Origin: Nocardia aurantiaca
Lineage (GTDB): Bacteria; Actinomycetota; Actinomycetes; Mycobacteriales; Mycobacteriaceae
Reading direction: 5' to 3'
Length of the DNA: 64,000 nt
Assembly: GCF_009708175.1 (NCBI RefSeq)
Contig: NZ_WMBB01000009.1
Location: forward strand, 310,001-374,000
The notes beneath the pieces are model-generated. The model was not told where the DNA came from. It saw nothing but the letters and a program-made list of their open reading frames with translations, and ran no database searches. A program made the position numbers and the translations under genes. Positions 45,259 through 56,362 of the stretch are shown here, one piece after another (the first letter of the stretch is position 1; each line of letters starts with the position of its first letter).

Positions 45259-45825
45259 TCACGATTTGCGGCGAACCGACGCCTCCACGAGATCGAGGAC
45301 GGCTTCGAGGTTGTCGTTGGCGTGGCCGGACGCTATGCGGGCGATGAGGCCGTCGAGAACCAGATCCAAATAGCCCAGCAGGACTTCGGTGGGGACATCG
45401 TCGCGCAGGGCGCCCGCGGCCTTGCGGCGTTCCAGGCGAGCGACCGTGGCGGCGGTGAGCTCCTCGGAGCGTTCCTCCCAGTTGGCCCGGAATTCCGGGT
45501 CGTTGCGCAGCCGGCGGGCGATTTCCAGGCGGGTGCCCAGCCAGTCGAATTCCTCTGGGCGCGCGAGCATATCGCGCATCACCTGGATCAGACCCTGGGT
45601 GGCCGCGACCTCGGCCATACGGCCCGCGTCCTCCTGGGCCAACGCCAGGAACAGCGCGTCCTTGTCGCGGAAGTGGTGGAAGATCGCGCCCCGCGACAGA
45701 CCGGTCGCCTCCTCGAGACGACGCACGGTGGCGCCCTCGTAGCCGAACTCGGCGAAGCAGCGGCGTGCTCCGTCGAGGATCTGACTGCGCCGGGCGGCGA
45801 GGTGGTCGTCACTGACCTTGGGCAC
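45259..45825 (-). CDS. acnR: TetR family repressor AcnR
   Basis: 188 residues. N-terminal TetR helix-turn-helix (about 12-58): RSQILDGARRCFAEFGYEGA and LEEATGLSRGAIFHHFRDKD. The C-terminal ligand domain is of the AcnR type (RPEEFDWLGTRLEIARRLRN). The gene lies directly after acnA in the same direction, as Rv1474c follows acn in M. tuberculosis and acnR follows acn in Corynebacterium, where it represses aconitase. A matching operator is present upstream of acnA. Confidence 0.93.
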   Translation of the reverse strand: MPKVSDDHLAARRSQILDGARRCFAEFGYEGATVRRLEEATGLSRGAIFHHFRDKDALFLALAQEDAGRMAEVAATQGLIQVMRDMLARPEEFDWLGTRLEIARRLRNDPEFRANWEERSEELTAATVARLERRKAAGALRDDVPTEVLLGYLDLVLDGLIARIASGHANDNLEAVLDLVEASVRRKS

Positions 45826-45845
45826 TGGCTCCTCCGAAACGTGTT

Positions 45846-45893
45846 GTGCGGGTTCTCCTTATCGATCTTGCGACCAAATCGGAGAACCCGCAC
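45846..45893. terminator. Inverted repeat ahead of acnR
   Basis: GTGCGGGTTCTCC (45846-45858) pairs exactly with GGAGAACCCGCAC (45881-45893), a 13-bp stem with a 22-base loop, 20 bases before the acnR start on the minus strand. It could terminate acnA read-through or act in the acnR leader. Confidence 0.5.
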
Positions 45894-45926
45894 GAGCGAC
45901 GAGCGAAGCGGCCCGGGGCGGGCCGC

Positions 45927-45974
45927 GTGGCGGGCGGCGGACCTTCGCATTTCACGGGATCCGCCGCCCGCCAC
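45927..45974. terminator. Strong hairpin after acnA
   Basis: GTGGCGGGCGGCGGA (45927-45941) is perfectly complementary to 45960-45974, a 15-bp stem with an 18-base loop, about 50 bases after the acnA stop. A weaker CTCGG/CCGAG hairpin sits between them. Confidence 0.6.
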
Positions 45975-46025
45975 CACGACTCGGCTTCGAAACAGCCCTT
46001 CGAAACCGAGGCGGTATCGCGGTGA

Positions 46026-48824
<2,799 letters not shown>

Positions 48825-48918
48825 GTTCAGCTCCACTCGTCTGTGAATGGGAGGGCCACCGGCGGGGCTGTGCCGATGGCTCGTCGAGGCGCGGGCCTCG
48901 TCCGTTTTCCGACATTAA

Positions 48919-48934
48919 CAGTACGCTTGTCCTG
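48919..48934 (-). promoter_or_regulatory. AcnR operator upstream of acnA
   Basis: The minus strand reads CAGGAC-AAG-CGTACTG, which fits the described corynebacterial AcnR box CAGNACnnncGTACTG. It lies 95 bases before the acnA start. Confidence 0.7.
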
Positions 48935-49050
48935 TGAGCACATCGGGGGCAGGTCATTCGGGCGGTCACGGGCCGGGTTCCGCCGATCCGGCGGGCGAAA
49001 CCGCGTGGCGCGGTGAGGTGATATGACAAGCCGTCCCGTACCCTGCGTTC

Positions 49051-49602
49051 GTGACCGTCTCGCACCTCTCGGTTTTCACGCCCTTGAAGGCGGAACTACC
49101 GCCGCAGACCGACCTGAATGCCATCATCGTCGATCTCGCCGATGATCATGTCGCCGCCCCCGACGGACGCGACCAGGAGGCCCTGGCCGCCATCGCCGCC
49201 GAGGCGCGCGAGCACGGCATTCAGCTCGACATCGTTGTGGTGCAGGGCAATCCGGGGATCGAGGCGAACCTGCGCGATCTGGCCAACGAGGTCGGCACGA
49301 TCGAGCACGGCACCGTGGTGGTCTTCAGCGATGACTGGGTGGGCACCTATAGCGACCAGTTCAGCCGCGGGCGGCTGGAGTGGGCCGAGGACAAGGCCAA
49401 GTATCGCGGCCCAGATCACACCACCGAGGCCGCGCGCGTGTTCCTGGACCGGCTCGAGCAGCCTGAAACGGTGTCATGGACGGTGATCACGCTGGTCATC
49501 CTGGGTATGCTGATCGCGACGATCGGCGGGTTGTACCTGGTGAAGGTGCGGCGGGCGCAGCGCGAGACGGATGTGCGGCCGCCGCAGATTCCGGTCGCGT
49601 AG
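49051..49602 (+). CDS. Rv1476-like membrane protein
   Basis: 183 residues from GTG 49051. N-terminal about 140 residues form a soluble alpha/beta domain (DLNAIIVDLADDHVAAPDGR, GTVVVFSDDWVGTYSDQFSR), then one membrane helix (about 146-168; VITLVILGMLIATIGGLYLV) and a short basic tail. Matches the conserved membrane protein encoded between acn and ripA in mycobacteria. Function unknown; it may support the RipA hydrolase. Divergent from acnA. Confidence 0.88.
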   Translation: MTVSHLSVFTPLKAELPPQTDLNAIIVDLADDHVAAPDGRDQEALAAIAAEAREHGIQLDIVVVQGNPGIEANLRDLANEVGTIEHGTVVVFSDDWVGTYSDQFSRGRLEWAEDKAKYRGPDHTTEAARVFLDRLEQPETVSWTVITLVILGMLIATIGGLYLVKVRRAQRETDVRPPQIPVA

Positions 49603-49640
49603 GGCGTTCGCTCCGGAGACGATGTCTCCGTGTGGGGTTC

Positions 49641-49663
49641 GGGCTCGTCCCGGGCCCCTTTTT
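49641..49663 (+). terminator. Intrinsic terminator
   Basis: A 7-bp stem (GGGCTCG with CGGGCCC, one G-T pair, loop TCC) is followed by a run of five T, 38 bases after the Rv1476-like stop. A second hairpin, CGGAGAC-GAT-GTCTCCG, precedes it. ripA therefore probably has its own promoter in 49664-49911. A perfect palindrome ACACGCGTGT lies at 49802-49811. Confidence 0.7.
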
Positions 49664-49911
49664 CATGCCCCGGTGCGGGCTCGGTCCGAGTGCCGAACCG
49701 TCCGGTTCATCGTGACACGCCAAAAACGTACCGCGCGTTGCGTGTTGTGGCACCTGATAACTCCTGTGGTTCACCTGCAATTTCTTGGCTATCGGTGAAT
49801 TACACGCGTGTGATTGTGGCGTGGCTGAGTGGCGCGGTCCTTGACGTGACGTACGGTTTCGCGATGGCACGGTTGGGGTTGGTGTGCCGGATGGGACTCC
49901 AGGGAGGTGCG

Positions 49912-51327
49912 ATGCGACGACCGGTGAAGCGGCGAGGACGCTCGGTGCGGATCGCTACCGAGTTGCTCGTAGCGCTCATCGTGCTGGCCCTCGGAATGGG
50001 CAGCGGACATGCCGTACCCCCACCACCCCCGAACCCCAGCGACAGTGACCTCAATGCCGCGGGCGCCCAGGTCGACGCGGGCGTCGGCGAGGTCGGCGCC
50101 CTCATCAACCAGGTGGCCGTGGCCGAACAGCAGCTGCAACAGCTCGACGACGCCGTCGCCACCCGCCGCGAGGCTGTCAACAAGGCGCTGGTCGATCTGC
50201 AGATGGCCCGTGACGCCGCCGACGCCGCGGCCCGCATGGTCGCCCAGTGCCAGCAGGATCTGACCGAGGCCGGCGCCAAAGTCGGTACCGCGCACCAGGA
50301 TTTCGACAAGTACGTCGCGCAGGTCTACATGCGCCCGGGTTCGACCTCGCTGGTCAACTACCTGGCCGCCCCCAGCCCCGAGATCGCGCTCAACCGCGCG
50401 CAGGTGCTGACCATCGCCTCCAAGAATCAGAAGCAGGTGGTCGACGGCCTGCGCCACGCCCAGGTCGACCAGGCCAACAAGACCTCCGTCGCCAAGCAGG
50501 CCCAGCAGGCCGCCGACGCCGCCGCGGCCGCCGCCGACACCAAGAAGACCGAGGCCCAGAACGCCGTCACCGCCGCCCAGGCTCAGTTCGATCAGGAGAA
50601 CAGTCGTCGCGCCGACCTTGTCGGGCAGCGCGATTCGGCCCAGCGGCGACTGGACGCGGCCCGCGCCAATGTCGCGGGCCTGCAGAATCAGCGCGACGCC
50701 TACATTGCCTGGGATCAGCAGCGCAAAGCCGAGGAGGCCGCGGCTCGCGCCGCCGCGGTGGCCGCCGCCGCCCGCGTGGCCGCCGATCGCGCCGCCGCCG
50801 ACCGCGCCAATCAGGTCGGTCAGGGCCACCGCCCGCACGTCGTCCAGGACACCTCACCGCCGCCGAAGCGCTCCATCCAGCCCAGCCGCCCGAGCGGTTC
50901 CAGGTCCCAGCTCGTCGAAACCGTCGTCGACCGCGCCATGTCCCAACTCGGCGTCGACTATGCCTGGGGCGGCGGCGACGAAGACGGCCCCACGCTCGGC
51001 ATCCGCGACGGTGGCACCGCCGACAGTTACGGCGACTACGCCAAAACCGGCTTCGACTGCTCCGGCCTGATGATCTACGCCTTCGCCGGCATCGGCGTCT
51101 CCCTGCCCCATTACTCCGGCTACCAATACACCATGGGCACAAGGGTTCCCGTAGCCGAGCGCGCCCGGGGCGACATGCTCTTCTGGGGCCCGGGCGGCAG
51201 CCAGCACGTGGCCCTCTACATCGGCAACAACAAAATGGTCGAGGCCCCCCAATCGGGCGAGGTCGTCCGAGTCTCCGCCGTCCGAGAAGACGGCATCATG
51301 CCCTACGCCGTCCGCATCATCACCTGA
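49912..51327 (+). CDS. ripA: Peptidoglycan endopeptidase RipA
   Basis: 471 residues from ATG 49912 after AGGGAGG. Signal peptide about 1-35 (ALGMGSGHA). A long coiled-coil N-terminal domain (about 45-310), Ala/Gln/Lys-rich, resembles the autoinhibitory domain of RipA. A Pro-rich linker leads to the C-terminal NlpC/P60 domain (about 340-471) with catalytic Cys in GFDCSGLMIYAF, His in GSQHVALYIGNN, and a third polar residue after. Cleaves D-Glu-mDAP stem-peptide bonds during division. In M. tuberculosis ripB follows; here it does not. Confidence 0.95.
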   Translation: MRRPVKRRGRSVRIATELLVALIVLALGMGSGHAVPPPPPNPSDSDLNAAGAQVDAGVGEVGALINQVAVAEQQLQQLDDAVATRREAVNKALVDLQMARDAADAAARMVAQCQQDLTEAGAKVGTAHQDFDKYVAQVYMRPGSTSLVNYLAAPSPEIALNRAQVLTIASKNQKQVVDGLRHAQVDQANKTSVAKQAQQAADAAAAAADTKKTEAQNAVTAAQAQFDQENSRRADLVGQRDSAQRRLDAARANVAGLQNQRDAYIAWDQQRKAEEAAARAAAVAAAARVAADRAAADRANQVGQGHRPHVVQDTSPPPKRSIQPSRPSGSRSQLVETVVDRAMSQLGVDYAWGGGDEDGPTLGIRDGGTADSYGDYAKTGFDCSGLMIYAFAGIGVSLPHYSGYQYTMGTRVPVAERARGDMLFWGPGGSQHVALYIGNNKMVEAPQSGEVVRVSAVREDGIMPYAVRIIT

Positions 51328-51608
51328 TCGTCTGTGAGGCGGCACACCGTCTCAATGTTCACATCCGATCCGGCCCGGCCGATGAGCGGGATACCCGAGA
51401 CCCGTGTGGCGACGACGTCAGCGACTTGATCAGCGACCACTTCTGGGGATTGCCGCTGACCTCCATGCGCGATCATGCACTCCACTGTGGCGCGACCTCA
51501 GGGGGCGGGAACGGTGCGGCTTCGAGCGGTGTCCGCGAGGTGGGAGACAGTGGTGACTATCCGAAGGTGCTGGGCTCGCTCGAATCCGTGTCGTCGCAGG
51601 CGTGCGTG
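51328..51608. other. Synteny breakpoint region after ripA
   Basis: 281 bases without a gene. A minus-strand frame (51303-51485; EVVADQVADVVATRVSGIPL) looks protein-like but overlaps the ripA end and has no recognised family. ripB and moxR1, expected here in mycobacteria, are absent. Confidence 0.4.
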
Positions 51609-53264
51609 CTACTTCGACCCGATGACGCGTGAGGTTGTTGGCTGGACGGTGTCGTCCTCGACGACGAAGGTCAGGGGCAGGACGACGATTGCCTGCACTC
51701 CACCATGATTGGATTCGCGCAGGCGGACGGAGACGCCGTGACGGCCTGCCAATTTGGCGACGACGAACAAGCCCAGACGCGTGTCGGTGACCAGGCTCGC
51801 GATGCTGAAGTCGGGAGGGTTCCGGAGAAACCGGTTGCGCTCGTCGAGATCTTCCGCGGGCATGCCCAGCCCCTGGTCGGCGATCGTGAGGGCGATTCCC
51901 CGACCGACCGCGACGCCGGTGACCTCGACCCGTGTATCGGGCGGCGAGAATGTCGCCGCGTTGTCCATGAGTTCGGCAAGCAGGTGAACGAGGTCGGCGA
52001 CGATCGGGCCCGCGATCCTGCACGGCGGCAATCGGAGTATGTCGACCCGGGTGTACTCCACTGTCTCGGCGACCGCGCTGCGGACGACGTCGATCAAAGG
52101 CATGGGGCTCGTCCAACGCCTGCCGGGTTGCTCGCCACCGAGGACGATCAGGTTCTCCGCATTGCGGCGGACCTGGGTCGCGAGGTGGTCGAGTTGGAAA
52201 AGACGTTGCAGGTGAGCCGGATCCTCGACTTCCCGCTCGGCGTCATCGAGGACTGCCAGCTGCCGATGAACCAGCACCTGGTTCCGGTGCGCGATATTGA
52301 CGAAGACCGCGTTGATGCCCATGCGTGTCCGTGCTTCCGCCACCGCCGCGGCGATCGCCACCTGCTGGGCTCTATTGAACGCCTCGGCGACTTCGCCGAT
52401 CTCGTCGGCACCGTGGTCGAGCCTGAAGGAGCTCGGATCGGCGTCGGTTCGTCCACCCTCGCGTAGGTCGGCGATGATCTGGGGCAACCGGTCGTCGGCG
52501 AGCGCGACGGTGTCGTCACGGAGGCACTTCAGGCGTCCGATCAATCGGTTCGCCAGGAGCAGGCCCGCGGTCAGCGCGACGAGCGCGACCAGGATCGCGC
52601 CGGCCCCACCGAGCAGTGAGTTGTTCGCATCTCGCTCACCTGCCCGGGCCGCAATCTGCTGCGCCGAAACGTTCTGTCCGCGCCAGAGCGCGAGCAGCGC
52701 GGAGCCGACCTGATCGGAGTCCGACTGCCACGCGTCGAGATCGAAAGAGCGTGGGTTTCGGTTCGGTTCGGATTCCTCGGAGAGGATCGCGTCTTCGAAA
52801 GTCGAGGAACGCTGCCAGGCGAGCGCCGAATGCAATTCCTCCAGCTGTTGCCGCAGGGCTTGGTCCAGGCGGGCACCGACATCGGCGATCGCCGTGCGGA
52901 AATAACCGATCTGCTGGCTGAACTCGTGCCTCTGACCAGCGTTCAGTCCGCCGGCCCGGACAGCGGCCGCGGCGAGTGCGTGCGCGCGGGCCATCGCTTC
53001 GATGGCGCGGAACATGGTCGCGGCATCCGAGAGCGCCGCCGAGGTCGCCGCATCGGGGGCGACGCGGGCGACCAGGATCGATCCGTTGGCGATGTCCAGG
53101 ATCGTGTTGCCGTAATAGGCGTACGCGTCGTCGGCCGAAATGCTTTTGGAATCAACCCGGGCGTGGTTCGAGGCGGGTATCGCACATCGCGCCGACAATC
53201 CCGCCGCGCTGGCGCGGGCGATCGGCGTGCCGGTGGACGTGTTCACCGAGACCTTGCAGAACAT
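51609..53264 (-). CDS. N-terminally truncated sensor-like histidine kinase (conservon CvnA type)
   Basis: The kinase sequence is recognisable from about 53150 down: a partial nitrate/nitrite-sensing (NIT) helical domain, a membrane helix (about residue 240; GGAGAILVALVALTAGLLLA), a HAMP-like linker, an atypical dimerisation region (FVNIAHRNQVLVHRQLAVLD) and an HATPase domain with N-box ELMDNAATFSPP and DQGLGMPAEDLD. This fits kinases of the conservon type. The first about 36 codons back to ATG 53264 are merely antisense to the ketosteroid-dehydrogenase remnant. The first membrane helix and part of the NIT domain are lost. No roadblock, DUF742 or GTPase partner follows. Probably non-functional. 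Confidence 0.75.
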   Translation of the reverse strand: MFCKVSVNTSTGTPIARASAAGLSARCAIPASNHARVDSKSISADDAYAYYGNTILDIANGSILVARVAPDAATSAALSDAATMFRAIEAMARAHALAAAAVRAGGLNAGQRHEFSQQIGYFRTAIADVGARLDQALRQQLEELHSALAWQRSSTFEDAILSEESEPNRNPRSFDLDAWQSDSDQVGSALLALWRGQNVSAQQIAARAGERDANNSLLGGAGAILVALVALTAGLLLANRLIGRLKCLRDDTVALADDRLPQIIADLREGGRTDADPSSFRLDHGADEIGEVAEAFNRAQQVAIAAAVAEARTRMGINAVFVNIAHRNQVLVHRQLAVLDDAEREVEDPAHLQRLFQLDHLATQVRRNAENLIVLGGEQPGRRWTSPMPLIDVVRSAVAETVEYTRVDILRLPPCRIAGPIVADLVHLLAELMDNAATFSPPDTRVEVTGVAVGRGIALTIADQGLGMPAEDLDERNRFLRNPPDFSIASLVTDTRLGLFVVAKLAGRHGVSVRLRESNHGGVQAIVVLPLTFVVEDDTVQPTTSRVIGSK

Positions 53265-53628
53265 GAACCGCTACGCCGAAACCGGTACGGATCCGGAGTT
53301 CTCGCGTGGCCAGAGCGCCTACGACCGCTATTACGGCGACCCCACCGTGACACCGAACCCCAACCTGGCGCCACTGAGCAAAGCGCCGTATTACGCGGTC
53401 AAGATGATTCTCAGCGACTTGGGCACCTGCGGCGGTGTGGTCGCCGACGAGAGCGCACGGGTACTGCGGGAAGATGGCAGCGTCATCGAAGGCCTCTACG
53501 CGATCGGCAACACTGCGGCGAATGCTTTCGGCACCACCTATCCCGGTGCCGGTGCCACCATCGGTCAGGGATTGGTGTTCGGGTATATCGCGGCGAGGCA
53601 TGCCGCCGCCGCACTGCCCAGGGAATGA
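53140..53628 (+). pseudogene. C-terminal quarter of a 3-ketosteroid delta1-dehydrogenase-like flavoprotein
   Basis: About 155 codons from roughly 53160 match the end of KstD-type FAD-binding dehydrogenases: SAYDRYYGDPTVTPNPNLAP, the active-site-region KAPYYAVKM, GDLGTCGGVVADESARVLRE and the FAD motif GNTAANAFGTTYPGAGATIG. Full enzymes have about 560 residues, so the FAD Rossmann half is missing. The 5' end is fused against the truncated kinase gene at about 53150. ATG 53140 could start a small protein, but it would lack dinucleotide binding. Confidence 0.8.
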
Positions 53629-53650
53629 GGAGTCAGCAGTCGAGAAAGGA

Positions 53651-53681
53651 CCGGGGACGACCGCTTGACGGTCGTCCCCGG
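53651..53681. terminator. Strong hairpin after the KstD remnant
   Basis: CCGGGGACGACCG and its exact complement form a 13-bp stem with loop CTTGA, followed by CTTT. It is 22 bases after the stop. Confidence 0.75.
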
Positions 53682-54189
53682 CTTTCGCATGTTCGGTGTC
53701 CCATGCCTGAGCTGCTCTGGGTGTGAAGTTCTGTCCCGCCCGCGAATCAGGCGTCAGCGCTTGGCGACCGTGGTGATCACCGTGCCTGAGGCGAACACAA
53801 CGTCAACTATTCGGGGATCACGCCGTCTGACCGGGACCGACGCCCATGCCAGTTGCTTTTTCGGATTGGGGTCTGCTGCGGTCGGTCAAACCGGCACCGG
53901 ACTGGTATGCCACTGGGCAGTGACTCAGTCGGCGGTAACCGGACCGAGAGTGTCTCGGCCCCGGCAGCACAGCGCGCGATCACTGGCATGGTCGCCGATC
54001 GAGCGCAGCGCGGGCCGATATGAACTCTCCGCCAGAAGAGTTCGTCGAACGCGTGCGGGGGTCGCTCGGTTCGCCGCGCCGAAGAAAGCGCCAATTCGAT
54101 GAGAATCGGACGCTGCCAACTCGGCGAAACACCTGCGCGAACCTGCAGGTCATGCCGCCCCCAGGGCGGCAAGAACGACGAGAACCTAC

Positions 54190-54372
54190 ATCGCCGAACT
54201 CGCCTGACCGCTGGATCGTATCCAGGCCGAGGGGCTCGAACAGGTTGACCTCGAGGTCGCGCACATTGCTGCGGTAGTGGCCCGCCGACCGTCCGCCTTC
54301 CCATGGCCTGACGTTGACGGCACCGGTAGACGAACGATTGATCGAAGCTGATGAGTTGATCATGAATGCCAT
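54190..54372 (-). pseudogene. N-terminal remnant of an acyl-CoA dehydrogenase
   Basis: The minus strand from about 54372 reads GHYRSNVRDLEVNLFEPLGL, the conserved opening of a group of actinobacterial acyl-CoA dehydrogenases. It then loses resemblance near 54190; later pieces continue in other frames without a flavin domain. It points away from the meta-cleavage operon and faces the same palindrome. The remaining bases from 53682 show no gene. Confidence 0.55.
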
Positions 54373-54389
54373 CGCCCCTGTCCATTTTG

Positions 54390-54403
54390 TGATGCTTTCA
54401 TCA
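54390..54403. promoter_or_regulatory. 14-bp palindrome, copy 1
   Basis: TGATGCTTTCATCA lies just upstream of the -35 element of the meta-cleavage operon. Its reverse complement matches 61700-61713 at 13 of 14 positions. Candidate operator of the TetR protein at 60898. Confidence 0.65.
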
Positions 54404-54411
54404 GTTTTCTC

Positions 54412-54441
54412 TTGACAGAGGTTGTCATCGGAACTGATAAT
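54412..54441 (+). promoter_or_regulatory. Promoter of the meta-cleavage operon
   Basis: TTGACA (54412-54417), 18-base spacer, GATAAT (54436-54441). TGACA-N5-TGTCA across the -35 is a further small inverted repeat. It is 26 bases from the start of the first gene, leaving a short leader. Confidence 0.65.
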
Positions 54442-54467
54442 TTTGTCACTAACTGGTGGAGGTAGCT

Positions 54468-55337
54468 GTGACGTGCATCGACAAGGGAGTCGGAGCCGGA
54501 CGAACGGTCCGGGTCGGCGAACGCGAGATCTTCTTCGTGGAAGCGGGGTCCGGGCCCGTGGTGGTTCTGCTGCACGGCGGCGGGCCGGGAGCGTCCGGGA
54601 TGTCGAACTTCTCGCGCAACGTCGAGGTGTTGGCCCAGCGGTTCCGGGTGATCGTGCCGGACATGCCCGGCTATGGCAGGTCGTCGAAGTGGGTCGACCG
54701 ATCTGATCCCTTCGGTGATCTCGCGAAGGCGATCGGCGGTCTGCTGGACGAACTTGAAATCCCCGCAGCGCATTTGGTCGGTAATTCCTACGGCGGCGCG
54801 GCGGCGCTGCGGCTGGCGATGGATCGGCCAGAGAAGGTGAATCGCCTGATCCTGATGGGGCCCGGCGGGATTGGCACCACTCGAGCGCTGCCGACCCCCG
54901 GATTGCAGCAGCTGCTCAACTATTACACCGGCAGCGGGCCGAGCCGGGAGAAGATCACCCGGTTCGTTCGTGAATACCTGGTTCACGACGGCAGCGCGGT
55001 GCCCGATGAACTGATCGATGCGCGTTACCAGGACAGCCTGGACCCCGAGGTGGTAGCGAATCCGCCCTTGCGTCGCCCTTCTGGCCCCTTCGCGCTGCGC
55101 ACGCTGTGGAGGATGGACCTCACCCGCGATTCGAGGCTGCGTCAGGTCACTCACCCGACACTGGTGATCTGGGGGACCGATGACAAGGTCAACCGGCCGG
55201 CGGGTGGTCGCATGCTGCTGGAGGCCATGCCCAACTGCGACCTGTACATGGCGGCGAACGTCGGCCACTGGGTGCAGTGGGAACGCGCCGACCTGTTCAA
55301 TGCCCTGGCCGCCGCCTTCCTGGAGGCGACCCGATGA
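54468..55337 (+). CDS. Meta-cleavage product C-C hydrolase (HsaD/BphD-like)
   Basis: 289 residues from GTG 54468, five bases after GGAGG; GTG 54456 would include that site. Alpha/beta-hydrolase with oxyanion region LLHGGGPGASGMSNF, nucleophile in VGNSYGGAAALRLAMDRP (Ser near 107), acid in WGTDDKVNRP and His in NVGHWVQWE. The HGGGPGA segment is typical of enzymes cleaving vinylogous 1,5-diketones formed by extradiol dioxygenases. Releases a carboxylic acid and a 2-hydroxydienoate. First gene of the operon. Confidence 0.92.
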   Translation: MTCIDKGVGAGRTVRVGEREIFFVEAGSGPVVVLLHGGGPGASGMSNFSRNVEVLAQRFRVIVPDMPGYGRSSKWVDRSDPFGDLAKAIGGLLDELEIPAAHLVGNSYGGAAALRLAMDRPEKVNRLILMGPGGIGTTRALPTPGLQQLLNYYTGSGPSREKITRFVREYLVHDGSAVPDELIDARYQDSLDPEVVANPPLRRPSGPFALRTLWRMDLTRDSRLRQVTHPTLVIWGTDDKVNRPAGGRMLLEAMPNCDLYMAANVGHWVQWERADLFNALAAAFLEATR

Positions 55338-56362
55338 ACGAGTTTGCGCGCCCGAGCGCGGATGATTCGATATTCGGTGCGGTGCATCTGGGATACGTTG
55401 TCGTGCAATCGAATCGGCTGAGCGACTGGCGTCGCTTCGGCGCCGACGCGATCGGCCTGCACGTCGACGAGCTCGACAGCAGCACGCTCCGGTTCCGCTT
55501 GGACGACCACGCGTGCCGATTCCTGATCCGGCGCGGTGCAGCCGAAGACGTCATCGCACTGGGCTGGCAGGTCGATGACCACCAGACATTCGACCGCATC
55601 GTCGCCCGGGTCGTCGAACGCGGCGTACCGATCATCGAAGGCACCCCGGAGGAGGCCATGCTGCGCGGAGTGGAGCGGCTATGGCGCTTCGCCGGCCCGA
55701 AAGGCATCGCGCAGGAGATCTTCACGGTCCCGGTGACGACTCCCGAACCGCTGCGCATGCAGAGTTCCGGATGGGTGACCGGTGAGGCGGGGCTCGGGCA
55801 CGTGGCCATCCTGTCGAAGGAGCCGGAATCCATGCGTGGCTACTTCCATACCGTGTTCGACTCCCGGCTCAGCGACTACATCGACGAGAACATCTCCGGA
55901 CTGAAGATGAAGATCCGGTTCCTGCGGGTCAACGAGCGGCATCACTCGATCGCCATCGCCAACATCCGCGGCGTGAAGATCGATCCGATCCGAACATCGG
56001 TGCAGCACGTCAATATTCAGTCGGCGACGCTCGACGACATGCTCGCCTCGTTCCAGCGGGTCAACGAGCTGGGCTTCCGGATGCGGTGGTCGGTCGGGCA
56101 GCACACCAACGACCGCGAGCTCTCGTACTACTGCGTCACCCCGTCCGGATTCGAACTCGAGGTCGGCTGGAATCCGATCGTCATCGGCCCAGAGCTCGAG
56201 TCCACCTGGGAACCGACCACGTACCAGGGCATCAGCATCTGGGGCCACACGACGGTAGGGCAGACGGTGCTGGACAAGTTCGCCCAATTCCGGCAGGCAC
56301 TGCGTTCGGTCAGGACCCCGGAGATCACTGTTCCCCGGCTTGCAGAAGGTTTGTCACGATGA
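55334..56362 (+). CDS. Extradiol ring-cleavage dioxygenase (VOC family, BphC/HsaC-like)
   Basis: 342 residues from ATG 55334, overlapping the hydrolase stop by four bases. Two paired VOC modules. The C-terminal module carries the Fe(II) ligands: His in GLGHVAIL (about 155), His in SVQHVNIQ (about 223) and Glu in GFELEVGW (about 277). A Tyr/His pair in RELSYYCVTPSG fits the active site. Opens a catechol next to the hydroxyl groups. The substrate is likely a substituted catechol made by the next gene's hydroxylase. Confidence 0.93.
   Translation: MNEFARPSADDSIFGAVHLGYVVVQSNRLSDWRRFGADAIGLHVDELDSSTLRFRLDDHACRFLIRRGAAEDVIALGWQVDDHQTFDRIVARVVERGVPIIEGTPEEAMLRGVERLWRFAGPKGIAQEIFTVPVTTPEPLRMQSSGWVTGEAGLGHVAILSKEPESMRGYFHTVFDSRLSDYIDENISGLKMKIRFLRVNERHHSIAIANIRGVKIDPIRTSVQHVNIQSATLDDMLASFQRVNELGFRMRWSVGQHTNDRELSYYCVTPSGFELEVGWNPIVIGPELESTWEPTTYQGISIWGHTTVGQTVLDKFAQFRQALRSVRTPEITVPRLAEGLSR

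Noticed and set aside
49603..49911. Possible c-di-AMP (ydaO-type) riboswitch upstream of ripA
   Set aside because: Such riboswitches occur before cell-wall hydrolase genes in actinobacteria, but the conserved core segments could not be found here; an intrinsic terminator of the preceding gene and a small palindrome explain the visible structure.
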